64,000 nt of DNA from Mycolicibacterium gadium (GCF_010728925.1 NZ_AP022608.1:5518001-5582000); one strand, 5' to 3'. Numbered from the stretch's first letter, positions 25,871 to 34,967 are shown. The notes: generated by a model not told the origin, from the letters alone. Made by a program: numbers and translations.

Positions 25871-26773
25871 ATGACCGTGACGATCCCGACCGAACGCGTG
25901 GACTTCGAGTCGCGCGGCACACGCTGCGCGGCCTGGTTGACGGTGCCCGAAGCGGCGGGACCGCACCCGGCCGTCGTGTTGGTCCACGGCCTGGGCGCGA
26001 CCCACGACATGATGCTGGCTCAGTACGAACAGCACTTCGCCGCGGCGGGTATCGCCACGCTGGCGTTCGACTATCGGAATATCGGTGCATCCGACGGTCA
26101 ACCGCGCCAACATATCTCGACGCGAAACCAATGCCAGGACGTCGTCGCGGCCATCGGTCATCTTGTCCGTCGATCCGACATCGACGCCGCCCGCGTCGGG
26201 CTGTGGGGCACCAGCCTCGGCGGTATGAACGTGATCAGGGTCGCCGCTGCCCGCGACGACGTCGCCGTCGCGGTGGTGCAATGCCCGATCGTGCACGGGC
26301 CGGGTGCCGCCCGCCGACTCGGACTGCTCGCGGCGTTGCGCCTCGCACCGGCGATCACCGAAGACCTGGTGCGTCTCGCCACGGCGCGCGGTCGCCGCTA
26401 CGTGCCGATCGTGGGACCGCCGGGAGGATTCGCGATGGTCACCGTCGCCGGTGCCGAGACCGGCTGGAACTCCACCGTGTCGCCCGGCGGGCAATTCGAC
26501 AACCGGATCGCCGCCGCCGGTGCGCTGGCCATGGTGACGACGTCGGCGCTGCGCCACGCACGCGAAATCGAGGCGCCGTTGCTGGTGTGCGTGTGCGACC
26601 GCGAGAACCTCATGGACCCCCGCTACGCCGAACTCGTCGCGCACCGGGCTCCTCGCGGCGTCGCCCGCCACTACGACTCCGACCACTTCGCCATCTACCA
26701 TCCGCCGCTCGTCAGCCAGGTTCTCGCCGACCAGACGGCCTTCCTGCAGGAGCATCTCGATGTCGGTGCGTGA
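25871..26773 (+). CDS. alpha/beta hydrolase, likely target of the adjacent TetR
   Basis: The product has 300 residues with the hydrolase fold: oxyanion segment VLVHGLGATHDM, nucleophile elbow LWGTSLGGMNV (Ser near 116) and the C-terminal DSDHFAIYHPP with the catalytic histidine. It is similar to dienelactone-hydrolase-like and Xaa-Pro-peptidase-like esterases; the substrate is unknown. ATG 25871 is favoured because GAGGAG at 25859-25864 lies six bases upstream; ATG 25865 is too close to it. The gene is divergent from the TetR repressor and overlaps the next gene by 14 bases, so the two form an inducible pair. Confidence 0.85.
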   Translation: MTVTIPTERVDFESRGTRCAAWLTVPEAAGPHPAVVLVHGLGATHDMMLAQYEQHFAAAGIATLAFDYRNIGASDGQPRQHISTRNQCQDVVAAIGHLVRRSDIDAARVGLWGTSLGGMNVIRVAAARDDVAVAVVQCPIVHGPGAARRLGLLAALRLAPAITEDLVRLATARGRRYVPIVGPPGGFAMVTVAGAETGWNSTVSPGGQFDNRIAAAGALAMVTTSALRHAREIEAPLLVCVCDRENLMDPRYAELVAHRAPRGVARHYDSDHFAIYHPPLVSQVLADQTAFLQEHLDVGA

Positions 26774-27419
26774 CATGTTGCGCAGCAACGACGAACGATT
26801 TCGTACGCTGGCGGCCGGTCTCGGATCCGACGAGTGGGCGCGGCCCAGCCTGTGCGATGAATGGACGAACCACGAGGTGCTGGCGCATCTCGTCATCGGC
26901 TACCGGTTGCGCGTCGCCGGCATGATGCGCGAGATACTCAGCCGCGGCCGCTCATTCGACCGTGCGAACACCGCGATGGCGAGCGTGCTCGCCGCGGCTC
27001 GGGGTCCCGCAGAACTGCTCGACGAATTCGGAGAGCTGGTGGGTCGGCCTCGTGGCCTCGGCCGTGTCTTTCCGCCTCGACTGCTACTGGGCGACCACAT
27101 CACCCACGAACTCGACATCCTGTTCGCGCTCGGTCGAGAACCGCAGATTTCGGGCGATGCCGTGGTGGCGGTGCTCAATACGCAAGTAGCGCTTCCCAAT
27201 CCGTTTGTCCCCGCGTTTCGCAACAGCAGGGGACTGCGGCTGCGTGCCACCGATGTCGACTGGAGTCACGGTGACAACGGCCCGCTCGTCGAGGGGCGCG
27301 GCATCGAGCTGGTGTCCGTTCTGGGGAGTCGGCCGCGCATGTTGTCGGCACTGCGAGGTGACGGTGTAGAGCTGCTCTCCTCGCGAATCAGCCCGTCCCG
27401 GATCCGTAGGGGCGGGTGA
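26760..27419 (+). CDS. mycothiol-dependent maleylpyruvate isomerase family protein
   Basis: The product has 219 residues and starts with the DinB-like four-helix domain of the TIGR03083 family: SLCDEWTNHEVLAHLVIGY carries metal-binding His residues and GDHITHELDILFALG the third. These proteins use mycothiol as a cofactor or are of unknown activity. It overlaps the hydrolase by 14 bases and is probably co-repressed by the TetR protein, which suggests a small detoxification or degradation unit. It converges with the VOC gene and the ends overlap by 32 bases. Confidence 0.8.
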   Translation: MSVRDMLRSNDERFRTLAAGLGSDEWARPSLCDEWTNHEVLAHLVIGYRLRVAGMMREILSRGRSFDRANTAMASVLAAARGPAELLDEFGELVGRPRGLGRVFPPRLLLGDHITHELDILFALGREPQISGDAVVAVLNTQVALPNPFVPAFRNSRGLRLRATDVDWSHGDNGPLVEGRGIELVSVLGSRPRMLSALRGDGVELLSSRISPSRIRRGG

Positions 27420-27780
27420 TGATCTCGAGGTAGTGCCCGGCGGGATCCTGAAAGTACACGCCGCGACCGCCGTCGTTGTGATTGATCTCGCCGGGCCGGC
27501 TGCCCCTGGGGTCCGCCCAGTGCTGCAGATTTCGTTCGCGGATGCGTCCGTAGATGGCGTCGAACTCGTCCTCGGACACCAGGAACGCGTAGTGCTGCGG
27601 GCGGATCTCCTCGTCACCTCCAACCTGCGCGTAGTCGAGGCTGGCGCCGTGGTTGAGCTCGACGACCAGAAACGGGCCGAATTCCTTGGCGGCCGGTAGA
27701 CCGAAGAGGTCGGTGAAAAACCGGGCCGATTCTTGGCGGTCCTTCGCAGCGACGATGGTGTGGTTGAACGTGATTGCCAT
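27388..27780 (-). CDS. VOC family (glyoxalase/bleomycin resistance-like) protein
   Basis: The product has 130 residues with two beta-alpha-beta-beta-beta units: AITFNHTIVAAKDRQESARFFTDLFG opens the fold and GGRGVYFQDPAGHYLEIITRPYG closes it with the second metal-ligand Glu. His in FNHTIV and Glu in YLEII are the expected ligands. The substrate is unknown. ATG 27780 is preferred to an in-frame start 18 bases upstream because it begins at the conserved first strand. The 3' end overlaps the preceding plus-strand gene. Confidence 0.82.
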   Translation of the reverse strand: MAITFNHTIVAAKDRQESARFFTDLFGLPAAKEFGPFLVVELNHGASLDYAQVGGDEEIRPQHYAFLVSEDEFDAIYGRIRERNLQHWADPRGSRPGEINHNDGGRGVYFQDPAGHYLEIITRPYGSGTG

Positions 27781-27835
27781 GTCGATCCAGTCAACCACCG
27801 TTCACGCGGGGGCGGCAACAATGCACGATGGAGCA

Positions 27836-28360
27836 ATGTCGCACGCCCACTTCCCAGGTCCACGGGTGACGCTGCGAGCACCCACCCTCGATGACGCAGA
27901 ACCGTTGTTCGAGATCGCGTCGGACCCCGAGGTGTCGCGGCATATGTCGTGGCGACCGCACCGGAATGTCGAGGAGACCAGGCGCGTCATCACTGAGGTG
28001 CTCAACGTCGGCGGGGAGACCACACGGCTGATCACCCTGAATCAAGATGAGACCGTGATAGGTGCCATCGGGTGGCGGCGCCCGCAACCACACATCGTCG
28101 ACTTCGGTTACTACCTTGGTCGGAAGTGGTGGGGGCGGGGGCTCATGTCGGAAGCGGCGCAGCTCGTGCTCGACAGCGCCGAGCGCGATCCAGCCGTTTA
28201 CCGAGTGTCGGCGTATTGCCACGTCGACAACACCGCATCGGCGAGGGTGTTGGAACGTAACGGGCTCACCCTGGAAGGCCGGCTACGGCGTTACACCGCA
28301 CTACCCAATATCAGCGAGGAACCGCAGGACTGCCTGCTGTTCGCCAAGGCGGTGAAGTAG
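27836..28360 (+). CDS. GNAT family N-acetyltransferase
   Basis: The product has 174 residues with a RimJ/RimL-type acetyltransferase fold: GPRVTLRAPTLDDAEPLF at the start, DFGYYLGRKWWGRGLMSEA giving the acetyl-CoA pyrophosphate loop, and VDNTASARVLERNGLTLEG near the end. It transfers an acetyl group to an amine of a protein or small molecule, unknown here. ATG 27821 in frame has a ggggg run upstream and is an alternative start. The stop codon abuts the ATG of the nitronate monooxygenase gene, so the two are co-transcribed. Confidence 0.85.
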   Translation: MSHAHFPGPRVTLRAPTLDDAEPLFEIASDPEVSRHMSWRPHRNVEETRRVITEVLNVGGETTRLITLNQDETVIGAIGWRRPQPHIVDFGYYLGRKWWGRGLMSEAAQLVLDSAERDPAVYRVSAYCHVDNTASARVLERNGLTLEGRLRRYTALPNISEEPQDCLLFAKAVK

Positions 28361-29377
28361 ATGAGTGCATTCGATCTCCGCGACCTCACGGTCCCGATCA
28401 TCGTCGCGCCGATGGCCGGTGGGCCGTCGACGCCCGACCTCGCCGCTGCGGGATCCGAGGCCGGCGGCCTCGGGTTCGTTCCCGCGGGGTACCTGACGGC
28501 CGAAGCATTCGCCGAACGCATCAGCAAGGCGCGTCAGCTGACGACCGGGCCCGTCGGCGCCAATCTGTTTGCGCCACAGCCAAGTGCAGGCACGCCCGCC
28601 GCCATCGAGGCTTACGCCAAGGCGCTGGCGACCGAGGAGCTGCGCTACGGCGCGACCCTCGGCTCGCCGCGATTCGACGACGACGCGTGGGCCGCGAAAA
28701 TCGAGGTGTTGCTGGACCTGCGCCCCGACGTGGCGTCCTTCACGTTCGGGGTGCCGAGCGCGGACGAATGCAGACGGCTACGCGACGCCGGTATCGCGAC
28801 CGTCGGCACCGTGACAACGGTGTCGGAGGCGCAGATGGCCATGGCGGCGGGCGTCGATGTGTTGGCGGCGCAGGGCCCGTCGGCGGGCGGACATCGCGGG
28901 ACGTTCGACCCGTCGGCGCAGCCGGCATCCGAACCGCTGGACCAACTTCTGGCGGCGCTCAAGCATGGCGCCGACATTCCGGTGATCGCGGCGGGCGGGC
29001 TGTCCACCGCTGACGACATCCGGCAGGTCGTGGAGGCCGGCGCGGTTGCGGCACAACTGGGCACGGCGTTCCTGCTGGCCGACGAGGCCGGTAGCAGTCC
29101 CGTGCACCGCGCCGCGCTGAAGGACCCGCAGTTCACCGAAACCGTTGTCACCCGGTCGTTTTCCGGACGCTACGCGCGTGGGCTGCGGAACCGGTTCATC
29201 GACGAGCACGAAGCCGAGGCGCCGTTCGGCTACCCGGAGGTGCACTATCTGACCAGTCCCGTCCGGGCGGCGGCGGTGCGCGCAGGTGATCCGCACGGTG
29301 TGAACGTCTGGGCCGGGACCGGATTTCGCGAGCTGAAGGCGGGTTCGGTGGCCGAGATCTTCGCCGTTCTGACGTAG
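28361..29377 (+). CDS. nitronate monooxygenase (2-nitropropane dioxygenase family)
   Basis: The product has 338 residues with an FMN-binding TIM barrel: PIIVAPMAGGPSTPDLAAA at the start, AAQGPSAGGHRGTF with the catalytic His, and VIAAGGLSTADDIRQVVEAGAVAAQLGTAF at the phosphate site. It oxidises alkyl nitronates such as propionate-3-nitronate, a detoxification reaction, though family members differ in substrate. It starts on the base after the GNAT stop with no gap. No regulator is evident. Confidence 0.88.
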   Translation: MSAFDLRDLTVPIIVAPMAGGPSTPDLAAAGSEAGGLGFVPAGYLTAEAFAERISKARQLTTGPVGANLFAPQPSAGTPAAIEAYAKALATEELRYGATLGSPRFDDDAWAAKIEVLLDLRPDVASFTFGVPSADECRRLRDAGIATVGTVTTVSEAQMAMAAGVDVLAAQGPSAGGHRGTFDPSAQPASEPLDQLLAALKHGADIPVIAAGGLSTADDIRQVVEAGAVAAQLGTAFLLADEAGSSPVHRAALKDPQFTETVVTRSFSGRYARGLRNRFIDEHEAEAPFGYPEVHYLTSPVRAAAVRAGDPHGVNVWAGTGFRELKAGSVAEIFAVLT

Positions 29378-29426
29378 ACGTCAATATAGCCGTGATGTTC
29401 TCGGCGGCAGGCTACTCTCTCGAATC

Positions 29427-30761
29427 ATGCAGCTTTCCCGGCGTGCGTTCACGCTGGGTTGCGGCGCGCTTGCGGCCTCGCAACTGCTTCCAGGGTGTAG
29501 CAGCAGTGGCGACGCGCCGAAAGCGCCGGAAGCGTCGAAAGAGCGCATCGTGGTGATCGGTGCAGGCATGGCCGGCCTGGCCGCCGCACGGCGTCTTACC
29601 GACGCGGGCATGGACGTCACTGTGGTGGAAGCGCGTGACCGCCTCGGCGGCCGCACGTGGACTGATACGACGCTCGGTGTGCCGGTCGATCTCGGTGCGG
29701 CATGGATCCACGGTCCCGAGGGAAACCCGATCACCGAACTCGCCGACGAGGTCAATGCGCGGCGCGTCGAGACCGACTTCGACAACCCCGTGATCTTCCA
29801 GGACGGCCGCGAACTCGCCGCGGAGGTCGTGCAAGCCACCCTGCAACGCTGGCAGGAGATCACCAAAGAGCTTGGGATGCTGAGCGAAGACGCGGGGGAG
29901 GACGAGTCGGTCGCCACCGGACTCTCGGAGGTCGCCGATGTCAACGATCCGCTCGTCCAGTGGAGTGTGGCCAGTGAGATCGTCGGCGAGTATGCGGCCG
30001 ATCCAGAAGAACTGTCGCTCAAGTGGTTGGGCAACGAAGGCGAGTTCGGCGGACCTGATCTGATCTTGCCCGGCGGATACACCCAACTGGTGCAGCATCT
30101 TGCGCGCGGGCTGACCATCCGACTGAGCACTGAGGTCAAGCGTGTCAGCTACGGCGGCTCAGGCGTGCGGATCGAGACGTCTCGGGGCGCTGTCGAGGCG
30201 GACCGCGCGATCGTCACCATTCCGCTCGGTGTGCTGAAGGCGGACACGATCGCATTCGACCCGCCGCTGCCCGACGAGAAGCGGGCGGCGATCGAACGTT
30301 TGGGGTTCGGCCTGCTCGACAAAGTGGTGCTCAAGTTCGACGAGCCGTTCTGGCCGGACGCCGACGTGATCGGGCTCGTCGGCGGCGAGCAGTCGGTGCC
30401 GTTCCTGATCAACGGTGAGACATTCGCCGCTGCGCCGTTGTTGATCGGCCTGCGTGGCGGTTCGGATGCGCGTGAGCGAGAAGTCCTATCCGATCGGGAT
30501 GCGGTGGCCCAGTTGGTCACGGCGCTGAATGCACCGGCCCCGACCGGATCGCTTGTCACCCGTTGGGCCGCCGACCCGTACGCGCGCGGTTCGTACAGCT
30601 TCGTCGCCGTCGGCTCGACTCCCGACGATATGGATGCTCTCGCCGAACCGGCGAACGACCGACTCGCATTCGCCGGAGAGGCCACCAACGCGGAGTTCTT
30701 CGGCACCGTCCACGGCGCGTACCTGAGCGGTGTGCGCGAAGCCGAGCGGATTCTCGGTTAG
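29427..30761 (+). CDS. Tat-exported lipoprotein flavin amine oxidase
   Basis: The product has 444 residues. It starts QLSRRAFTLGCGALAAS, a twin-arginine signal, and continues to LLPGCSSS, a lipobox, so it appears to be a folded flavoprotein exported by Tat and lipid-anchored. The FAD site is VIGAGMAGLAAARRL, followed by GGRTWTD; the C-terminal LAFAGEATNAEFFGTVHGAYLSG completes it. It is an amine oxidase/phytoene desaturase-type enzyme; the substrate could be a polyamine or another amine. TACTCT at 29413-29418 is a -10 candidate that would put the transcript start about two bases before ATG 29427. Confidence 0.87.
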   Translation: MQLSRRAFTLGCGALAASQLLPGCSSSGDAPKAPEASKERIVVIGAGMAGLAAARRLTDAGMDVTVVEARDRLGGRTWTDTTLGVPVDLGAAWIHGPEGNPITELADEVNARRVETDFDNPVIFQDGRELAAEVVQATLQRWQEITKELGMLSEDAGEDESVATGLSEVADVNDPLVQWSVASEIVGEYAADPEELSLKWLGNEGEFGGPDLILPGGYTQLVQHLARGLTIRLSTEVKRVSYGGSGVRIETSRGAVEADRAIVTIPLGVLKADTIAFDPPLPDEKRAAIERLGFGLLDKVVLKFDEPFWPDADVIGLVGGEQSVPFLINGETFAAAPLLIGLRGGSDAREREVLSDRDAVAQLVTALNAPAPTGSLVTRWAADPYARGSYSFVAVGSTPDDMDALAEPANDRLAFAGEATNAEFFGTVHGAYLSGVREAERILG

Positions 30762-30853
30762 CAGCACCCGAGGCACGCTCTCAGCCCGACCCGCGTCACC
30801 CCGGCCGTCGCAACCCCTACAGCGGCATCGTCCGGCTCACGCCTTGAGCGACG

Positions 30854-31267
30854 CTACTTCGGGGCACTGAGCTCGAGCGCGATGTTGTCGGGGTCACGGA
30901 ACTCGAGGATGTAAGCCGGGCCGATGTCCTTTATCGGCTCATGTGCGATGCCGAGAAAATCGAGATGATCCACCGCGGAATCCAATTCGTCCTTGCTGCC
31001 GATCCGGAACGCGAGATGGTCCAGACCGACGCGGTCCTCGTCGAAGCGGTCCGCGGCAACCGGGCGCAGCCCGATCAGTGCGCCGCCCAGGTCGTAGATC
31101 ACGCCGCCGTACAGAAAACTCAGCATCTCGCGCGTCGCGGCGTCGGCCTGTTCAGGCACCTCGACCAGGATCGGCCAGCCGAACACGCTGTCGTAGAACT
31201 GCCGGGACTGATCGATGTCGGTCACGGTGAGCCGGACGTGGGCAATAGACGTGGTGTTGATCGCCAT
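30854..31267 (-). CDS. VOC family protein
   Basis: The product has 137 residues with the glyoxalase fold: SIAHVRLTVTDIDQSRQFYDSVFGW at the start and PAYILEFRDPDNIALELSAPK at the end, with His and Glu in the metal positions. It is not closely alike to the VOC gene at 27388. ATG 31267 is chosen because the fold begins there; the open frame upstream belongs to antisense of the next gene. It is divergent from the LLM oxidoreductase at 31296 with 28 bases between starts. Confidence 0.82.
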   Translation of the reverse strand: MAINTTSIAHVRLTVTDIDQSRQFYDSVFGWPILVEVPEQADAATREMLSFLYGGVIYDLGGALIGLRPVAADRFDEDRVGLDHLAFRIGSKDELDSAVDHLDFLGIAHEPIKDIGPAYILEFRDPDNIALELSAPK

Positions 31268-31295
31268 GAAAGCCCATCGTGCCAGAATCGCGATC

Positions 31296-32198
31296 GTGCA
31301 CATTGGGATGACGATGCCGGTGATGGAGCCGGACCTGGACGCCCCGACGCTCCGAGAATGGGCGCAGGTGATCGACGCGGGGCCGTTCTCGTCGCTGTGC
31401 TGGGGCGAGCGCATCGCGTTCAGCAACCCCGACTCACCGACCCTGCTTGGTGCGTTGTCGGCCTGGACCGATCGGGTGCGGTTGGTGACCACCGTCATCG
31501 TTCCCCAGCTGCATGATCCGGTCATGCTTGCCAAGGCGCTGGCCACCGGCGACATGCTCAGCGGCGGTCGGCTGACGGTCGGGCTCGGTGTGGGCGGCAG
31601 GAACGAGGACTACAACGCCGTCGGCGCGGATCTCGCGAACCAGACGATGCGCGGAATGGCCGACAGCGTCGCGGTGATGCGACGCGTGTGGTCCGGGGAG
31701 AAGGTCACCGAGTCCGTCGAACCGGTCGGGCCGCCGCCGCTGCAGGCCGGTGGGCCGCAACTGCTGGTCGGCACCATGGGTCCCAAGACCGTCCGCAGTG
31801 CCGCCGCCTGGGCTGACGGGCTCGCGGGTACGACATTGGATTTGGACGTCGGTAAGGAGAACGAACTGTTCGACGTCGCGCGCGAGGCGTGGGCGCAGGC
31901 GGGCAAGGCGCCTCCGCACCTGGCCACGTCGTTCTGGTTCGCGATCGGCGATGGCGATGGCCCCCGGGCACAGGTCCACGAGCATCTGCGCCGCTACATG
32001 AACTGGATTCCGGTCGAGTACGTCGACGCGATGGCGCCCACCACAGGTTGGGCGGGTACCGGAAGCGAGTTGCTGGAGGTGCTGCGCGGATTCGCCGCGA
32101 TCGGGGCTGACGAGATCCATTTGATCCCGACGAGTTCGGACATCGACCAGGTTCGGCAGGTCGCAGAGGTGGTCGAGGAGCTTCAGAGGTCGTCGTAG
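31296..32198 (+). CDS. LLM class (luciferase-like) flavin-dependent oxidoreductase
   Basis: The product has 300 residues with a bacterial luciferase-like TIM barrel: VHIGMTMPVMEPDLDA at the start, RLTVGLGVGGRNEDYNAVG in the middle and GADEIHLIPTS near the end. Members use FMN or, in mycobacteria, often F420. GTG 31296 is chosen because it begins the first strand, and CAGAAT at 31283-31288 would place transcription start at or one base before it; an in-frame ATG at 31269 is also possible. The 3' end overlaps the convergent SRPBCC gene by 16 bases. Confidence 0.83.
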   Translation: MHIGMTMPVMEPDLDAPTLREWAQVIDAGPFSSLCWGERIAFSNPDSPTLLGALSAWTDRVRLVTTVIVPQLHDPVMLAKALATGDMLSGGRLTVGLGVGGRNEDYNAVGADLANQTMRGMADSVAVMRRVWSGEKVTESVEPVGPPPLQAGGPQLLVGTMGPKTVRSAAAWADGLAGTTLDLDVGKENELFDVAREAWAQAGKAPPHLATSFWFAIGDGDGPRAQVHEHLRRYMNWIPVEYVDAMAPTTGWAGTGSELLEVLRGFAAIGADEIHLIPTSSDIDQVRQVAEVVEELQRSS

Positions 32199-32617
32199 AC
32201 CTTCTTGTAGTAGGCCGACAGCGAACGCCGTCCGACTATCCGCATCAGGGTCACCGCCGCCAGACCCCTGGCGCTTTTCGACGTCTGCTGCCACACGCCG
32301 TGGACGGCACTGCCGCCCTCGTGGTGCGCCGCCGTGAGCGACATGAATCCGCCCGTCTCGAGGTCGTCGCTTTCGGCGACCGTCAGAACCACCGAGTTCG
32401 GTTCCGACCAGTCGTAGTGCCATTTCGCCCAGAGTTTCGGGAAGTTCTGGCCCTCGCGAATGTCGGCATCGGTGTCTCCGATTCGATACACCTCGAACGC
32501 GCGGACCGACGAGGCCGGCCATCGGTGGGGGCGGTTCGGGGAGAAGTCGATCATCAGCTCGACGACCTGTGCCGGCGTCGCCGTGGTCCAGAAATCGAAT
32601 TCGAACCTTGTGCGCAC
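32183..32617 (-). CDS. SRPBCC/polyketide cyclase-like protein
   Basis: The product has 144 residues. The pattern RFEFDFWTTATPAQVVELMIDFSP followed by alternating strands (YDWSEPNSVVLTVAESD) and a C-terminal helix (GRRSLSAYYKKVYDDL) suits the START-like SRPBCC fold with a hydrophobic pocket. No catalytic motif can be named. It lies on the minus strand between the LLM and DUF899 genes and is divergent from the latter by 29 bases. The function is unknown. Confidence 0.7.
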   Translation of the reverse strand: MRTRFEFDFWTTATPAQVVELMIDFSPNRPHRWPASSVRAFEVYRIGDTDADIREGQNFPKLWAKWHYDWSEPNSVVLTVAESDDLETGGFMSLTAAHHEGGSAVHGVWQQTSKSARGLAAVTLMRIVGRRSLSAYYKKVYDDL

Positions 32618-32646
32618 GTGCCGAACGTATCAGGCAGGCTTGAACC

Positions 32647-33315
32647 ATGACGACGCCGTTACCGCCCATCGTGTCCCGGTCCGTGTGGGAGCAGGCGCGC
32701 GCCGAATTACTGCTTCGGGAAAAAGAACTGACGCGCCTCAAGGACTCCGTCAGCGCGGCCCGGCGCCGCCTCCCGATGGTCGAGATCACCGAGGCGTACA
32801 CGTTCGATTCCGAACAGGGCGCGGTGACGCTGCTGGATCTGTTCGACGGGCGCAGGCAGCTGATCGTGCAGCACTTCATGTTCGGTAGCGATTGGGAGCA
32901 AGGGTGCGACGGGTGTTCCATGATGGCCGAACACATCGGCCCGCTGTCGCATCTGCACGCGAAAGACACGTCGTTCGTGCTGGTTTCGCGCGCTGCGCTG
33001 CCCAAGCTGCTGGAATTCCGTGACCGGATGGGCTGGCGGCTTCCCTGGGTGTCGTCGGGAGGCGCGACGTTCAACGAGGACTTCGGCGTGACCGTCGACG
33101 GAGAGGAGCGCCAGTCGGTGAGCGTGTTCCTGCGCGACGGCGGCCGCGTCTTCCACACGTGGCAGACCTTCAACCGCGGGGAGGAGCCGTTCATGGTGGT
33201 GTTCGACCTGCTCGATCTCACGCCGTACGGGCGGCAGGAGACGTGGGAGCAGTCACCGGATGGCTGGCCGCAGCAACCGCCGTACGAGTGGATGCGATTG
33301 GCCGACTCCTACTAG
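32647..33315 (+). CDS. DUF899 family thioredoxin-like protein
   Basis: The product has 222 residues. The motif HFMFGSDWEQGCDGCSMMAEH with its CxxC pair near 92-95 and the downstream GATFNEDFGV and FHTWQTFNRGEE are characteristic of DUF899, a thioredoxin-like family of unknown function often annotated as dithiol-disulfide isomerase. The N-terminus (VWEQARAELLLREKELTRL) is the usual helical lead-in. It converges on the SDR gene, whose stop overlaps by four bases. Confidence 0.82.
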   Translation: MTTPLPPIVSRSVWEQARAELLLREKELTRLKDSVSAARRRLPMVEITEAYTFDSEQGAVTLLDLFDGRRQLIVQHFMFGSDWEQGCDGCSMMAEHIGPLSHLHAKDTSFVLVSRAALPKLLEFRDRMGWRLPWVSSGGATFNEDFGVTVDGEERQSVSVFLRDGGRVFHTWQTFNRGEEPFMVVFDLLDLTPYGRQETWEQSPDGWPQQPPYEWMRLADSY

Positions 33316-34130
33316 TTGCGCAGCAGGAATCCCGCGTCGAGCGGCCATGATGTGCCTGTGATGAACTGACCGGCATCGGAGACCAACCACGCCACCGCTC
33401 CCGCGATGTCCTCCGGCTGCAACAGCGGGATCGGCAGCGCGTTCTGTTGCGCCATGATCCAAGGATCCTCGGCGGCGACGAGTTTCATCGTCGCGTCATT
33501 GAGAATCATGTCGGTGGCTACCCCGCTCGGGTGGATCGTGTTCACCCGGATGGAGTGGGGAGCGAGCTGAGTGGCCCAGCCCTGCATCAGCGCCACAAGT
33601 GCGCGCTTGGATGCCGCGTAGGCCTGCGGGCCCGCGCGGTCGGTGCCGAGAGCTTTGATCCCCTGCGTCGAACTCGTCAGCACGATGGATCCGCCGCGAC
33701 CGCCGGAGATCAGCGCCGGTATCGCGGCGTCGACGGTGTTCCAGGCGCCGACGAGGTTCACCTCGACGATGTCTCGGAAAGTTTGACGCCGATGCTCGCA
33801 GTCGGTCACCCGGATGATGCCCGCATTGGCAAGGGCGATGTCGATGCGGCCGAATTCGGACATTCCGTCAGCGACGACGGCGTCCATCGCGTCGGCATCG
33901 CGAACATCGGCCACGCGCACGAGGATCCGGCGTCCGTGCGCCTCGACCAGCCTTGCCGTTTCGGCGAGATCAGCGCTTGTCGCGCCGGGATAGTCGGTGC
34001 TTTCGAAGTCGGAGCAGATGTCGATGGCGATGATGTCTGCGCCTTCTGCAGCTAGTTTGACCGCGTGCGCACGGCCCATCCCCCTGGCGGCACCGGTGAT
34101 GAGCGCGACCCTCTCCTCGAGGCTGCCCAC
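33312..34130 (-). CDS. mycofactocin-coupled SDR family oxidoreductase
   Basis: The product has 272 residues. The nucleotide motif TGAARGMGRAHAVKLAAEGADIIAIDIC, with a short insert after the Rossmann strand, is typical of the mycofactocin-associated SDR subfamily that binds NAD without exchange. The catalytic Tyr-Lys lies in AYAASKRAL, and the C-terminus is GTSWPLDAGFLL. GTG 34130 is chosen for the AAGGAG site five bases upstream. It follows the next SDR gene by two bases and ends the minus-strand operon 33312-37859. The likely substrate is a secondary alcohol, perhaps steroid- or terpenoid-like. Confidence 0.83.
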   Translation of the reverse strand: MGSLEERVALITGAARGMGRAHAVKLAAEGADIIAIDICSDFESTDYPGATSADLAETARLVEAHGRRILVRVADVRDADAMDAVVADGMSEFGRIDIALANAGIIRVTDCEHRRQTFRDIVEVNLVGAWNTVDAAIPALISGGRGGSIVLTSSTQGIKALGTDRAGPQAYAASKRALVALMQGWATQLAPHSIRVNTIHPSGVATDMILNDATMKLVAAEDPWIMAQQNALPIPLLQPEDIAGAVAWLVSDAGQFITGTSWPLDAGFLLRN

Positions 34131-34132
34131 GA

Positions 34133-34966
34133 TCACTCCTTCGGGAAGTTGACGTCTTTGGTGACGGACTCCCACTCGTCGATCGAGGAGGAAAACGCGG
34201 CGAGCTTGTCGCGTACCGCCTTGAGCACGTCGCGTCCGAGAAGGAGCCGCAACGGTGGGTCATCGAGTTCGGTCACCATCAGCACCGCTTCTGCGACCTT
34301 GCGCGGGTCGCCGGGAAGATGGTTGGCGAATTCCTTGATCAGCGTCTTGCGCGCGCCGACATTCTCATCGTAATCACCTATCGGAGTGGAGGATTCCCAC
34401 ATCGACCGGGCGGCCCAGTCGGTGCGGAACGCCCCGGGCTCGATTGCGGTGACCTTGATGCCGAACGGTTTGACCTCCTGCGCCAGGGCTTCGGTCAGCG
34501 CCTCGAGCGCGAACTTGGTCGACGAGTAATACGCATTCGGTGGATTGGCCACCAGACCCGTCATGGACGATATGTTGACGATGTGCCCGTACTGGCGGCC
34601 ACGCATCTGGGGGAGCACCTCTTTGATGGTGTCGACGACACCGAAGTAGTTGGTGTCGAAGAGCTTACGAACCTTTTCGTCCTCACCCTCTTCTATCGCG
34701 GACAGATAACCGTTGCCCGCATTGTTGACCAGAACGTCGATCCCACCGAATGCTTGGTCAGCCATTCGGACCGCCGACCTGATCTGGTCCTTGTCGGTGA
34801 CGTCCAATGCGACCACGGCGGCGCGCTCACCATACGCGTCGGCGAAGTCAGCCACCGTGTCTGTGCGCCGTGCCGTCACCACCACTGAGTGACCGGCCTC
34901 CAGCGCGGCCCGAGTGATCTCTCGTCCGATACCTGTCGAGCATCCGGTGACCAGCCAGCGGCCCAT
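34133..34966 (-). CDS. SDR family NAD(P)-dependent oxidoreductase
   Basis: The product has 277 residues of the classical SDR type: LVTGCSTGIGREITRAALEAG for the cofactor, NNAGNGY, catalytic Ser in NISSMTG and Tyr-Lys in YYSSTKFALE, then EPGAFRTDW. This subgroup oxidises or reduces hydroxyl groups on many substrates. ATG 34966 is one base after the DUF1214 stop. It is part of a five-gene operon with DUF1214 and sulfotransferase genes, similar in content to the Rv3529c-Rv3531c set of M. tuberculosis as I recall it. Confidence 0.87.
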   Translation of the reverse strand: MGRWLVTGCSTGIGREITRAALEAGHSVVVTARRTDTVADFADAYGERAAVVALDVTDKDQIRSAVRMADQAFGGIDVLVNNAGNGYLSAIEEGEDEKVRKLFDTNYFGVVDTIKEVLPQMRGRQYGHIVNISSMTGLVANPPNAYYSSTKFALEALTEALAQEVKPFGIKVTAIEPGAFRTDWAARSMWESSTPIGDYDENVGARKTLIKEFANHLPGDPRKVAEAVLMVTELDDPPLRLLLGRDVLKAVRDKLAAFSSSIDEWESVTKDVNFPKE

Positions 34967-34967
34967 G

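Noticed and set aside
25121..26896. A 591-codon minus-strand frame covering TetR and beyond
   Set aside because: Only the 3' third encodes the TetR protein. The rest is antisense to the hydrolase at 25871, which has strong family motifs, its own ribosome site and operators.
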